Origin: Sporomusa termitida
Lineage (GTDB): Bacteria; Bacillota; Negativicutes; Sporomusales; Sporomusaceae
Direction: 5' to 3'
DNA length: 64,000 nucleotides
NCBI RefSeq assembly: GCF_007641255.1
Contig: NZ_CP036259.1
Span: 2,666,001-2,730,000 of the forward strand
Of the stretch, positions 1 to 8,376 are shown in pieces. The position numbers and the translations under genes were made by a program. Within the stretch, counting starts at the first letter, position 1; each line of letters starts with the position of its first letter. Below the pieces are notes generated by a model. The model did no database searches and was not told where the DNA came from. It worked only from the letters and a program-made list of their open reading frames with translations.

Positions 1-630
1 TGCCTGCCGCACTTCTGCCATTACTTCCCGTAACAGGCGGGTACGGTTGTCGTAATTGCCGCCATATTCATCAATTCGCTTGTTGGTGCTGGCGGAGAGG
101 AACGTATGGATCAAATAACCATGAGCCGCATGGATCTCCACACCGTCAAAGCCGGCCTTGACAACATTGCGGGCCGTAATGCCAAAGTCCTTTACAATTT
201 GCTTAATTTCTTCCACCGTCAGCTCACGGGGCAGCTCTTTGTTCCAGGGGCAGATGAGCGGCGACGGCCCTACCGGCTGGACATTGCCGTTAACGCAATG
301 GTTGCTCTGCCGTCCGGCATGGTAAATCTGGCAGAAAATTTTTGAATCATACCGGTGGATGGTATCGGTCAGCTTTTTATGGCTGGGGATCTGTTCCTCC
401 TTATACAAGCCGCCGATATAAGGATAACCCATAGCGTGTTCGTTAACAGCGTAATTTTCGGTAATAATCAAACCCCAGCCGCCTTTGGCCTTTTCCTCAT
501 GATAGGCGATATAACGGTCGGTGGCCGTTCCTTCCCGGTTGTTGAGATTGGCTACCATCGCCGGCACAACCAACCGGTTGGGAATTTCACAGGTCCCAAT
601 TTTCAGGGGAGAAAATAGATGTGGAAACAT
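1..630 (-). CDS. NADH:flavin oxidoreductase, old yellow enzyme family (partial, C-terminus off the left edge)
   Basis: The 210 codons present are the N-terminal part of an FMN TIM-barrel oxidoreductase of the OYE / 2,4-dienoyl-CoA reductase group. The start is an ATG at 630, preceded by AAGGAG. The protein opens with MFPHLFSPLKIGTCEIPNRL, the usual first beta-strand of this family. Further on it has the HAGRQSN stretch and the family hallmark VEIHAAHGYLIHTFLS followed by NKRIDEYGGNYDNR, which contributes to substrate and FMN binding. The gene lies 62 bp downstream of a UroD-family gene on the same strand, so the two are probably co-transcribed. These enzymes reduce activated C=C bonds, sometimes with an extra Fe-S/FAD domain at the C-terminus, which would lie outside the window. 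The substrate is unknown. A role with the neighbouring aromatic genes is only a guess. Confidence 0.9.
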   Translation of the reverse strand, partial: MFPHLFSPLKIGTCEIPNRLVVPAMVANLNNREGTATDRYIAYHEEKAKGGWGLIITENYAVNEHAMGYPYIGGLYKEEQIPSHKKLTDTIHRYDSKIFCQIYHAGRQSNHCVNGNVQPVGPSPLICPWNKELPRELTVEEIKQIVKDFGITARNVVKAGFDGVEIHAAHGYLIHTFLSASTNKRIDEYGGNYDNRTRLLREVMAEVRQA

Positions 631-656
631 ATTATTCAATCGCTCCTTATTAAATT

Positions 657-684
657 CAAGTCTAAGGGTATACCCTTAAACTTG
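657..684. promoter_or_regulatory. 28-bp palindrome between UroD gene and OYE gene
   Basis: Two 14-nt arms (left CAAGTCTAAGGGTA) meet with no spacer and match at all but one position. The core AAGGGTATACCCTT is a perfect palindrome. It sits between the stop of the upstream gene (693) and the Shine-Dalgarno of the OYE gene. The zero-loop symmetry fits a protein-binding operator better than a terminator, but it could also be an mRNA processing hairpin. Confidence 0.4.
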
Positions 685-692
685 AAACAAAT

Positions 693-1796
693 TTATTGTC
701 CGGTGGCAGCAGCTATCATAGCTTTAACATTCTCCACTTTGGCATTGGGGGGTACACCGCAGCCTGAGGAAAGAATAAAGCCTGGCCCCATGTCCCTGAT
801 TAAGCGCATACTGTAGTTATATACATCGTCAGGCGTCCCCAGGGTAAACAAGGCCGCCGGAACATCCCCCTTAATGCACATACGGTCACCAAGCACCTCT
901 TTGATTTTATAAATGTCGGTGGCGGCATCGGTTTCAAATACACACTTCCCGTTCGGGAAAGAGCGGAAAAACTCCAGGTCCCGTTCCCAGTGCGAATCAA
1001 TGTGAAAGTTTACAACAGCCCCTTCTTCAATGATAACGTCGGCTGTTTCCTTAAGATATTTCCAGACAAACCGCTGCCACAGCTTCGGCACAAAAAACTC
1101 ACTGGCCCCGCGGGCCGGCGATAAAAATACAACCTCCGGCTTAGCTGCCCGTATCTGTTGCCGCAAGTGTTCATGATTTTCCTGTTGGATTACGTCCAGG
1201 ACAGCCTCAACCTTGTCGGGAATCTTATACAAATCCCTGACAAATTTAGGCATGGAGCGCCCGCCATTAAGATACTCGTACACAACTGCGCCGGACAGCG
1301 GGGCATATACCAGGCAGCCATTGTCTTCAAAATTTTTAATCATTTGCGGCGTTTCCGCCAGTTCGGCAAACAGCTTGTCAAGCGGAATATTCAGCCTGTT
1401 TTGCAAATAATCCATCATAAACGGTGTCCAGCCTTTATTGAGGATCGTGTCATAATCCTCGACTGTCATCATTTCCTGTTCCTGCAATTGCCACATCACG
1501 TTGTCCGGCAATTCAACTCCCGGGAGTTTGACCTTAGCCATATACACAAGGGGCATAATGGCCCCAAAGGCAACCGGATTGGTAGTTCCGTCAGCCCCTA
1601 ATGCCTTCATTGATTCGACCATCACCTGATTGGATCTTTTTAAACTTGAGCAAAAATCTGCCAGCTTAACCCCCAGATGCTGAGCACAGAAGGCATCGGC
1701 GATCGGTATTACCGGCGTCCTGTCGGGTTTTTCCAGGGCAATCGCTTTTCTCAGCCTGTCCTTGCGTTCCTGGAGCAATTCTGCATTTGATTTCAC
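693..1796 (-). CDS. Uroporphyrinogen decarboxylase (URO-D) family protein, copy 1
   Basis: This 367-aa TIM-barrel protein belongs to the URO-D superfamily, which also contains the MtaA/MtbA/CmuA corrinoid methyltransferases. In the methyltransferase branch zinc is bound by a His-x-Cys pair and a later Cys. Here the first site reads NFHIDSHW (His ~265, then Asp instead of Cys) and the later site SSGCGVPPNAKVENV keeps the Cys (~346). The motif GDVPAALFTLGTPDDV is typical of this non-haem subgroup. The gene precedes an OYE-family reductase. A paralogue with the same H-x-D...C arrangement lies at 5,646-6,785. The function is not established. Methyl transfer from methoxylated aromatics, or another reaction on an aromatic or small acid, are possibilities. 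It is unlikely to be haem-pathway HemE. Confidence 0.85.
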   Translation of the reverse strand: MKSNAELLQERKDRLRKAIALEKPDRTPVIPIADAFCAQHLGVKLADFCSSLKRSNQVMVESMKALGADGTTNPVAFGAIMPLVYMAKVKLPGVELPDNVMWQLQEQEMMTVEDYDTILNKGWTPFMMDYLQNRLNIPLDKLFAELAETPQMIKNFEDNGCLVYAPLSGAVVYEYLNGGRSMPKFVRDLYKIPDKVEAVLDVIQQENHEHLRQQIRAAKPEVVFLSPARGASEFFVPKLWQRFVWKYLKETADVIIEEGAVVNFHIDSHWERDLEFFRSFPNGKCVFETDAATDIYKIKEVLGDRMCIKGDVPAALFTLGTPDDVYNYSMRLIRDMGPGFILSSGCGVPPNAKVENVKAMIAAATGQ

Positions 1797-1855
1797 AATA
1801 TCCCTCCGCTTCTAAAATAAAAATCTTGGGTCGATTACAAAACAACATTTTTAAT

Positions 1856-1896
1856 CCCTGGCACTGATTCCCTACAACTTTGAATCAGTGCCAGGG
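1856..1896. repeat. Inverted repeat, 15-bp perfect arms, in the URO-D copy 1 leader
   Basis: Arms CCCTGGCACTGATTC (1856-1870) and its exact reverse complement (1882-1896) are separated by 11 nt. The repeat lies about 60 bp upstream of the minus-strand start at 1796. On the minus strand it is followed by ATTAAAAATG rather than a clean T-run, so an operator or leader hairpin is more likely than a terminator. I recognise nothing else in the ~440-bp gap 1797-2235 except the terminator at 2123-2182. Confidence 0.5.
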
Positions 1897-2122
1897 CAGG
1901 CAGGGGCTGGTAAGCATGCGTCTGCCTATTGAGGAAATATTACAAATTCTTAGTTTATTGTAGCATGACTAACGTTCCGCTTATATGTATCTAAATCCTG
2001 AAAGTATTGCATAATTTTATGTTCAAAACACAATTGACATTTGCCCAGTCATGATTTGATTTAAATTTCAACTTTACAAAATTTAAATTACAGTCTGCCG
2101 CTTTGCGAATAAGCAACAGGAA

Positions 2123-2182
2123 AAATTCGTACCCGGTTTTCAATAAGCTGCGGGCAGCTTATTGAAAACCGGGTACGAATTT
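2123..2182 (-). terminator. Terminator-like 27-bp perfect hairpin downstream of the PucR-type regulator
   Basis: Two 27-nt arms pair perfectly around the 6-nt loop GCGGGC. On the minus strand the hairpin lies ~54 bp beyond the regulator stop and runs into TTTTTCC, as expected for a rho-independent terminator. The stem is unusually long for one. Confidence 0.65.
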
Positions 2183-2235
2183 AATACTTGTATTTACAAC
2201 GCTGTATATAAGACTGATACATTTGGTAGTTGTTA

Positions 2236-3795
2236 TTATCTGAAATCAGCACAAGTGAGCAACAAATAAGAATAATACAGTTTAAACATCGCAAAATCGT
2301 TCTCCATATCGATAGCAAAGAGTTCCTTAAGTTTTTGTATGCGATAGGCAGCAGTATTTTTGTGTATATAGAGTGCCTGGGCTGTCTTAATAAGATTTTT
2401 GTTGGTATTAAGATACGTCCATAAGGTTTTAAAATAATCTGTCCCATGCTTCTTATCATAGGCCTGTATCTGCATAACCGTCGAACTGCAGTAGTATTTC
2501 AGGTCAGGCGCATTCTTGTTTGCGTTGCGCAGCGTCAATAAGATATCGTAAAATTTATAATCTTCATATTCAAAAATATTGCCTGCAGCCTGCAGCAGCG
2601 ATGCAGTAAACAACGCACTTAAAGCTTGACTGTAGAACAGGCGCAGATTATAAAGGACGCTAAACGCATCGCTAAGACCTGCGCAGAGAGTATTATCCCG
2701 GCAGAGTTTTTCAAGCGCCAGCCGCGCTTCGGGTAAGATGCCGCTGTCACTTTTCGTTTCGACAAGCACGACTACGTGATTTTTATAATGGAAAGACCAG
2801 GATCTCGGAAAAAGTGCTTCGAGCGATCGTTTGAGAAAACTGTCGGTGGCATCAGCGTGGGCATATTTAGTAATATCAATTGCTATAAGCTGATAAACAG
2901 CGCCTTTTTTGAAGTGTGTATCCCTGATTCTGCTCAAGAATACACTTTTGCTGTCAATTGTGCCTTCCAGCAAGTCGGTTAACAGGTATTCAGAGCGTTC
3001 GCCCCCTTTATAAGTTCGCATTTTTTTTTCAAATAAAATAGCTTTTGCGCAGACATTGCTAATCTGCTTGTACAGCTCGTTATCAAGCTCCGCTAAATTT
3101 TGATTTGCTTCCAGGGTTACGAGATAACCCAAATGATGATCGTTCAAATAGATTTTGCTGATCAGACGCCGGAGCGGACTAATGTCAAGTTCATTATAGT
3201 AAGGAGTATTATCATTAGGAAGTGTCTTGAAAGAAGTATGGCGGTAAATTGCCGAAACGTATTCATAGGTAAAATAACCGCGCTCATTCGTTTCATTCCA
3301 GGGCGAATCCGTTGTCTTGCAGGAACGGGAATAGGCCAGTACATGGTAGCTTGCATCCATTATCTGTATAGGATTATGAACGAATTTGGCGATCATTTCG
3401 GCCAGGGCATTAAGATTATCCGCTTTTAGAAATATATCCAGCAGTTTAAACGAGCCGTTTAAAAAATCCCACTCTCGATAAAACAACTGTTTGACCTGAT
3501 TGAACAATTGAAAAGCGTCTGTTTCCCGTGGATATCCCACAATGACCATATTGTTTAAAGCAATACCCGCAAAAGGTTGATCACAGTCCATCACCAACAG
3601 CATTGCTGCACTTTCAACATAATGTAATTCACCAAGCTGCGAGGCAAGGCCAATATATAATATGCCTTCGTTAAAACATTGCTGCTTCCTGGTAATAAAA
3701 GAAAGGTTTGTAAAGGAATGAATCCCATTTTCGTAAGCAATGAGACGAGGTAGAAAAGGCGTTGTCTGATCAAGGATTTGTGTCAAAGAAATCAT
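2236..3795 (-). CDS. PucR/CdaR-type transcriptional regulator
   Basis: This 519-aa protein ends in a PucR C-terminal helix-turn-helix domain: residues ~455-515 contain LNTNKNLIKTAQALYIHKNT followed by AAYRIQKLKELF, the hallmark of that family. The preceding ~300 residues resemble the GGDEF-like and sensory middle regions of CdaR proteins, and the N-terminus matches the purine-catabolism-regulator type. Such proteins usually activate catabolic genes in response to a substrate. It is divergent from the SLC13-like carrier at 3993 across a 197-bp intergenic region and is flanked by the two UroD genes, so these are its likely targets. No transmembrane segment is evident. The inducer cannot be told from sequence. 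The start ATG at 3795 is preceded by AGGAGG. Confidence 0.85.
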   Translation of the reverse strand: MISLTQILDQTTPFLPRLIAYENGIHSFTNLSFITRKQQCFNEGILYIGLASQLGELHYVESAAMLLVMDCDQPFAGIALNNMVIVGYPRETDAFQLFNQVKQLFYREWDFLNGSFKLLDIFLKADNLNALAEMIAKFVHNPIQIMDASYHVLAYSRSCKTTDSPWNETNERGYFTYEYVSAIYRHTSFKTLPNDNTPYYNELDISPLRRLISKIYLNDHHLGYLVTLEANQNLAELDNELYKQISNVCAKAILFEKKMRTYKGGERSEYLLTDLLEGTIDSKSVFLSRIRDTHFKKGAVYQLIAIDITKYAHADATDSFLKRSLEALFPRSWSFHYKNHVVVLVETKSDSGILPEARLALEKLCRDNTLCAGLSDAFSVLYNLRLFYSQALSALFTASLLQAAGNIFEYEDYKFYDILLTLRNANKNAPDLKYYCSSTVMQIQAYDKKHGTDYFKTLWTYLNTNKNLIKTAQALYIHKNTAAYRIQKLKELFAIDMENDFAMFKLYYSYLLLTCADFR

Positions 3796-3992
3796 AAATT
3801 CCTCCTGTCAATTATGTTTGGGATACAAAAATCACCTTATTTTTTGTGAACAGCACTCATATCTATTAAAATTTCATAATGGTATGATTTTTATGTATAA
3901 TTCGCAATATTAAAAAAAGGAGGGAATAAATATAATATTTAGCACCTTGATTATTCGAAATAATCAACGAAATTTTTAGGAGGGCGATTAGA

Positions 3993-5519
3993 ATGGAAAG
4001 AACTATTCCCGCAAAAAACATGTCGACAACTCCGACTACGGGGAATACCGGATTCTATGGAAAAATCATCTTAGGTCTCATAATCATGTTTGGTTTTGGC
4101 TTATTGCCGGCGCCGCACCCAATAACACCGGTCGGGATGAAATTGATAGGCATTTTTATTGGCCTGATATACTTTTGGGGCTGCGGCGAACTGAGCTGGC
4201 CCAGTATACTCGGCATTGTGGCCATTTCTTTCTATATACATGACATTTACCCGCCCCAGGGTCCTAACCCTCTTCCCGCGATTTTCAAGGCTATTGAAGG
4301 TTCAGCAGGCAACTGGGTCGTTGCTTATCTGGTAGCCAGTTTGCTGCTGACATATACGTTAAACGAGACAGGCATCATTAAACGCCTGACCCTCTGGTTC
4401 ATGACCCGCACTGTCGTTAAGAGAGGGCCCTGGACTTACACGGTAGCACTGCTTTCCACGGTAATGTTTATTGGTCTGTTCCTGGATGGTTTGGTAACAA
4501 TGATTTTTTTTCTGGCCATCGCCTACCACATGTTTGAGAAACTAGGCTATAAAAAAGGCGATGCTTATCCTCTTATGCTGGTAATTGGGATAACCTTCAC
4601 AACCAACATGGCCTTCGGCATGACGCCTATTTCCCATACAATCGTCTTAATTGGCATGGATGTATACGCCCACCTTACGGGAGTACCGATCGGTATGCTG
4701 CAGTATATGCTGGTAGGCATTCCTGCCGGCCTCGTCGTATTTGCCTTAATGCTCCTGTTCTTCCGCTACTGCGTAAACCCGGATGTAAGTAATTTTCAAA
4801 ATATCGACTATGACAAACTCCTGGGGGAAAGACCCGGCCCGATGGGACTCCGGGAGAAAATGACAGCCTGGATTTTTGGCCTGGTCGTTCTTTTTTGGAT
4901 ATTGCCCGGGTTTTTCGATCTATTTGCCCCCACATTACCGATTACAAAATTTCTCCATGAAATAACGATACTAGTGCCAACATTCATCGGCGTTATTGTC
5001 ATGTGTGTAATAAGGGTTGGCGGCAAACCGCTCTTGGATTACGAAGCCGGCTTCAAAACCATTCCCTGGGGGGTTACGACACTAATCATGGCCGCCATGC
5101 TCATTGGTGCTGTTCTGACCGAAAAGACATCAGGTATTACAGATTATGTTGTTAGTCTCATTATGCCGCTTGTAAACTATGGTTTGTCTCCTTTTCTACT
5201 GATCGCTACCCTGCTGACCCTACTCATCGTGTGTGTCAATTTTGCCAACCATGTCCCCATGACCATTTTAATGCTGGTCGTGTGTATCCCCATGGCGGCA
5301 ACAATAGGTATTGATCCGCTGGTGTTGGGTACAATTATTATTCTTGCCGCCCAATTTGGCTTCTGCGTTCCGTCATCGTTGGCCTCCATCGCTCTCATCT
5401 ACGGCGATCCTTGGGCTAAGCCACGAAAAGTGTTGCTATATGGACTAGCCGTTATGGTGTTCTCTATTATCGGCATAATCCTGATCGGATATCCTCTGGC
5501 AGTAGCTATCATGAATTAA
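3993..5519 (+). CDS. SLC13/DASS-family anion carrier (ion-transporter superfamily permease)
   Basis: The protein has 508 aa with about 12 hydrophobic segments and no signal peptide. It shows the duplicated architecture of the divalent anion:Na+ symporter / CitM-like superfamily, with re-entrant-loop-like stretches TNMAFGMTPISHTIVL (first half) and CVNFANHVPMTILMLV (second half). It is probably a cytoplasmic-membrane importer for a carboxylate. The AGGAGGG Shine-Dalgarno lies ~8 nt before the ATG. It is the only plus-strand gene in this region and is divergent from the PucR-type regulator, which suggests regulated uptake of a substrate used by the UroD/OYE genes. The exact substrate is unknown. 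An aromatic or short dicarboxylate would fit the context. Confidence 0.8.
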   Translation: MERTIPAKNMSTTPTTGNTGFYGKIILGLIIMFGFGLLPAPHPITPVGMKLIGIFIGLIYFWGCGELSWPSILGIVAISFYIHDIYPPQGPNPLPAIFKAIEGSAGNWVVAYLVASLLLTYTLNETGIIKRLTLWFMTRTVVKRGPWTYTVALLSTVMFIGLFLDGLVTMIFFLAIAYHMFEKLGYKKGDAYPLMLVIGITFTTNMAFGMTPISHTIVLIGMDVYAHLTGVPIGMLQYMLVGIPAGLVVFALMLLFFRYCVNPDVSNFQNIDYDKLLGERPGPMGLREKMTAWIFGLVVLFWILPGFFDLFAPTLPITKFLHEITILVPTFIGVIVMCVIRVGGKPLLDYEAGFKTIPWGVTTLIMAAMLIGAVLTEKTSGITDYVVSLIMPLVNYGLSPFLLIATLLTLLIVCVNFANHVPMTILMLVVCIPMAATIGIDPLVLGTIIILAAQFGFCVPSSLASIALIYGDPWAKPRKVLLYGLAVMVFSIIGIILIGYPLAVAIMN

Positions 5520-5589
5520 TAAACACTGTAAAGTTATTGAAATCTCTACCGATGCAGCTACTATGTTCTCTCATGATCTTATTAGGTAA

Positions 5590-5617
5590 AAGAAGTTTGC
5601 AATAATGCAAACTTCTT
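5590..5617. terminator. Bidirectional terminator hairpin
   Basis: Arms AAGAAGTTTGCA and TGCAAACTTCTT pair perfectly around the loop ATAA, midway between two convergent genes (carrier stop 5519, UroD copy 2 stop 5646). The position suits termination from both sides, although the flanking T-runs are short. Confidence 0.65.
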
Positions 5618-5645
5618 AACCTTACTCACCACCACCTTCTTTTTA

Positions 5646-6785
5646 TCAGTCGAACCGGCCATATTTCTCCACTGCTTCAAAAAAAGCTTTGACATTTTCA
5701 TGTTTGGCATTAATTGGCACATTGCAGCCGGATGAATAAATCAGGCTGGCGCCGCTTTTACGGAAAGTAGTGATGAGCTTCCTGGCATACTCATCAAGTT
5801 CACTGGGAGACGCTACGGTAAACAGCGCGGCTGATACATCACCCATAATGGCGCAGTGATCCTTCAGGATGTCGTGAGCCTTGAACAGATCGGTGGCACT
5901 ATCGAGTTCCAGTACGAATTTTCCTTTAGGCAGTTCCAGGAAATACTCCAGATTCTTCGTCCAGTCACCGTCATAATGGAGAATGGGAACAATATCATTT
6001 TCAATCAGGGTATTAAGGAAATATTTCAAATTAGGCCATACAAACCGTTCGAAATGCTTCAGGGAAATGAACTGCCCGCAGCCTCTGACGCCGCCTACAA
6101 ATACCCGGTTGACGCCGGTGGCTTTAATAGCCGGAATGGCACTGGCCAGCAGGTCTTTGGTCGCTTTGGTCAGTATTTCCTCCAGTTCCCCCCCCATTTG
6201 AAACATATCTTTATAAAACTTTTCGAGGGACCGCATAATAGAAAATGCTTCAAAGGGGAATGTGCCGATAATAAAGCCGTAACACGAACTTTGTCCGCGC
6301 GCCAAAGTTCGGGCAATTTCATCGGCCCTCAGCCTGGCAGACTCTTTTATCCCTGCCAGCACCTCTTCTCTGGTGGTTTTATGGCACCGTTCCAGGAAAG
6401 TCAGGCGGTACTCATCAAAGCTTTTTGCTTTGATGATGGCGTAATCATCCCGGTTCATAGCCTCAAATTCGATAATCTGATACTGGGCGTTATCATCCAG
6501 TCCTTCGCCCGGCAGGCGCATCTGGCCGGGACCGCACTTATGGGCAACCGAAGCAAAACGCCCGCACAGCATCCAGGAGTTACAATCCCATACCGGGTAT
6601 GTTTCCCACACTTTTTGGACTGCCGCCATGGCCTTATCCCAATCTGTCATGTACTCTTTGTTAGTAAGGCCCGCAAACTGACCGGCATATTGTTCAATAA
6701 TCGGCGCACAAACGATCCGGTCCACCGGTTGCAGATTTATCGCCGCAACAATTCTTTCTTCTGCTGTCATAGTATCTCTTCCCAT
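5646..6785 (-). CDS. Uroporphyrinogen decarboxylase (URO-D) family protein, copy 2
   Basis: This 379-aa paralogue of the 693-1796 protein carries the same signature: ILHYDGDW (His ~270, Asp where methyltransferases have Cys), GDVSAALFTVASPSEL, and SSGCNVPINAKHENVK (Cys ~354). The ATG at 6785 is preceded by GGAAGG. It lies 102 bp after the MFS aromatic importer on the same strand with no clear terminator between, so it is probably the last gene of the transcript that carries RNA element C. Being tied to a trihydroxybenzene cluster suggests action on an aromatic precursor, such as methyl removal or decarboxylation, but the reaction is unproven. HemE activity is unlikely given its sequence and context. 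Confidence 0.85.
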   Translation of the reverse strand: MGRDTMTAEERIVAAINLQPVDRIVCAPIIEQYAGQFAGLTNKEYMTDWDKAMAAVQKVWETYPVWDCNSWMLCGRFASVAHKCGPGQMRLPGEGLDDNAQYQIIEFEAMNRDDYAIIKAKSFDEYRLTFLERCHKTTREEVLAGIKESARLRADEIARTLARGQSSCYGFIIGTFPFEAFSIMRSLEKFYKDMFQMGGELEEILTKATKDLLASAIPAIKATGVNRVFVGGVRGCGQFISLKHFERFVWPNLKYFLNTLIENDIVPILHYDGDWTKNLEYFLELPKGKFVLELDSATDLFKAHDILKDHCAIMGDVSAALFTVASPSELDEYARKLITTFRKSGASLIYSSGCNVPINAKHENVKAFFEAVEKYGRFD

Positions 6786-6887
6786 TTAGTATCATTCCTT
6801 CCAGTATTAGTAGTTATTTAGTTATTAAGTGGACTGGTACCGGCAAATCAGTTGTAACCCGCAAACTATGCGTTTGACTAACCTGGG

Positions 6888-8222
6888 TTATTTAGACTGG
6901 CTCAATGCAGTATTGGCAGCGTTACCCTGCCAGGCGTGATCGGTAGTAAAATAAAACAGGGAAGCGCTAATCAAAGGGATTATTGAAAACAAGACAAAAT
7001 CCAGCGGTACCGGCACATTATAGGTTAGGAGCGCGCCAACTACAAGGGGGCCGATAATGCCGCCAAGACGCCCTACGCCAAAAGCCCAGGTTACGCCGGT
7101 GGCGCGGCAGCTTATCGGATAGTTTTGCGCGAAATACGATGCGGCTACCCCCATAATTCCATGCTGGCAGGCACCGGTAAGAAACAAAACCACCGACAGC
7201 ACAGCGGCATTGGACAACTGCCCTAAACTGCTTACAAGCACCAGCAGGCAGGCTGCAATAATCAGAAATGTCTTCTTGCCGCCGAACTTGTCCTGGGACC
7301 AGCCCCAGAGCGGGATACCCAGAATGAACCCGGCATTCCAGGTCAGTGTAAACCACAGGCTGAAATTCAGGGACCAGCCCTGCAGCGTCATCAGCTTAGG
7401 CAGCCACACCAATACACCGAAGGTGAAAATATACAGAAATATGTTACCGATCCAAAGAAAAATCGTATTGCGTGCCAGACCGTCGCGGAACAAAGCGGTA
7501 ACATCACTCTTGCCGGCATTGAAGCCGCTTAGCTGATACTCATCATCAGGACGCGGTGTAAAACCAGGCTCTGCCTGGGACAATACCCGGGCCACTTCCT
7601 CCTTCCGGCCTTTCCTCAACAGGTAGCCCATTGATTCCGGCAGATAATGCTGCAGAATAACCAGGAAAACGGGAATGGCCGCCACATAGAACATAACCCG
7701 CCAGCCATAGGTACTTAACAGCGCCAGCCCTGTCAGTGTGGCAATTAACGTTCCCGCCCCCTGCCCGGAAGTGACCCATACGCATAAACGGCTCCTGATC
7801 GCTTTGGGGGAATATTCCGATACATGGGCGATAGCCAGCGGGTAAGCACTGGCCAGGCCCAAGCCGGCTATAACCCGGCACAGGGCAAACTCGTTAAAGT
7901 TATCGGCAAAGCCTACGGCGGTCGTAAAAATACAATAAGTTGCCGTTGCCAGCATCATTGCTCTTTTACTGCCTATCTTTTCCGACAAGGGTCCGGCGAG
8001 GAAGGAGCCGGCAATCATGCCTACAAATCCGTAACTGCCCAGCAAGCCAACCTGGGCCGGTGTCAGGTTCCAGTCCGCCATCAGTTGGGGAACAACAAGG
8101 GAGAAAACATTAAGGTCAAAGCCGTCAAAGATGGCCGTCAGCATGCTTACAAACAAAACATTTTTGTAGAATTTGTTAAATTTTCCCTGGTCAATAATCT
8201 CATTAACCGCTACTGTCCGCAT
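6888..8222 (-). CDS. MFS transporter, aromatic acid:H+ symporter (AAHS)-like
   Basis: This 444-aa, 12-helix major facilitator begins with a short cytoplasmic N-terminus and helix 1 containing DGFDLNVFSL. The DGFD motif is characteristic of the PcaK/BenK aromatic acid symporters. The loop 2-3 motif GPLSEKIGSKRAMM is also clear. It is expected to import an aromatic acid or phenol with protons across the cytoplasmic membrane. The ATG at 8222 has AAGGAG 10 nt upstream and begins only 20 nt after the T-run of RNA element C (8243-8350), so its transcription appears to depend on passing that terminator. It lies downstream of the transhydroxylase genes. Gallate or another hydroxybenzoate is a plausible substrate by context. 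Confidence 0.87.
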   Translation of the reverse strand: MRTVAVNEIIDQGKFNKFYKNVLFVSMLTAIFDGFDLNVFSLVVPQLMADWNLTPAQVGLLGSYGFVGMIAGSFLAGPLSEKIGSKRAMMLATATYCIFTTAVGFADNFNEFALCRVIAGLGLASAYPLAIAHVSEYSPKAIRSRLCVWVTSGQGAGTLIATLTGLALLSTYGWRVMFYVAAIPVFLVILQHYLPESMGYLLRKGRKEEVARVLSQAEPGFTPRPDDEYQLSGFNAGKSDVTALFRDGLARNTIFLWIGNIFLYIFTFGVLVWLPKLMTLQGWSLNFSLWFTLTWNAGFILGIPLWGWSQDKFGGKKTFLIIAACLLVLVSSLGQLSNAAVLSVVLFLTGACQHGIMGVAASYFAQNYPISCRATGVTWAFGVGRLGGIIGPLVVGALLTYNVPVPLDFVLFSIIPLISASLFYFTTDHAWQGNAANTALSQSK

Positions 8223-8242
8223 TCAGATCACTCCTTATTTAT

Positions 8243-8350
8243 AAAAAAAAGCCTAGCTCGAAGTAAGCAAACACAAGGCATGTTTGCTAACGAGCCAGGC
8301 TTAATTACTCTATAGCAAAATTTTGTTCTGCTATCATATTTAAGCCACTC
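8243..8350 (-). ncRNA. Conserved attenuator RNA element C (riboswitch/antiterminator candidate) before the MFS gene
   Basis: Reading the minus strand from 8350: GAGT, P1 5' strand GGCUUAA, internal loop AUAUG, P2 hairpin AUAGCAGAA/UUUUGCUAU with loop CAAAA, internal loop AGAGUA(A), P1 3' strand UUAAGCC. This is followed by a long terminator hairpin with base arms GCCTGGCTCG/CGAGCTAGGC (8251-8300) and eight T residues (8243-8250). The P1 3' strand and the terminator 5' arm share GCC, so the two helices compete. P1 here is a perfect 7 bp. The element begins 26 nt after the transhydroxylase small-subunit stop and no good promoter was seen in between, so it probably acts on read-through transcription. 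Copies B and A lie at 13997 and 24596. Confidence 0.8.
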
Positions 8351-8376
8351 ATATCAATAATGTAATTCTGCCCGGG

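Noticed and set aside
5856-6821. 321-codon open frame on the plus strand
   Set aside because: Antisense to UroD copy 2, whose conserved motifs show that the minus strand is coding.
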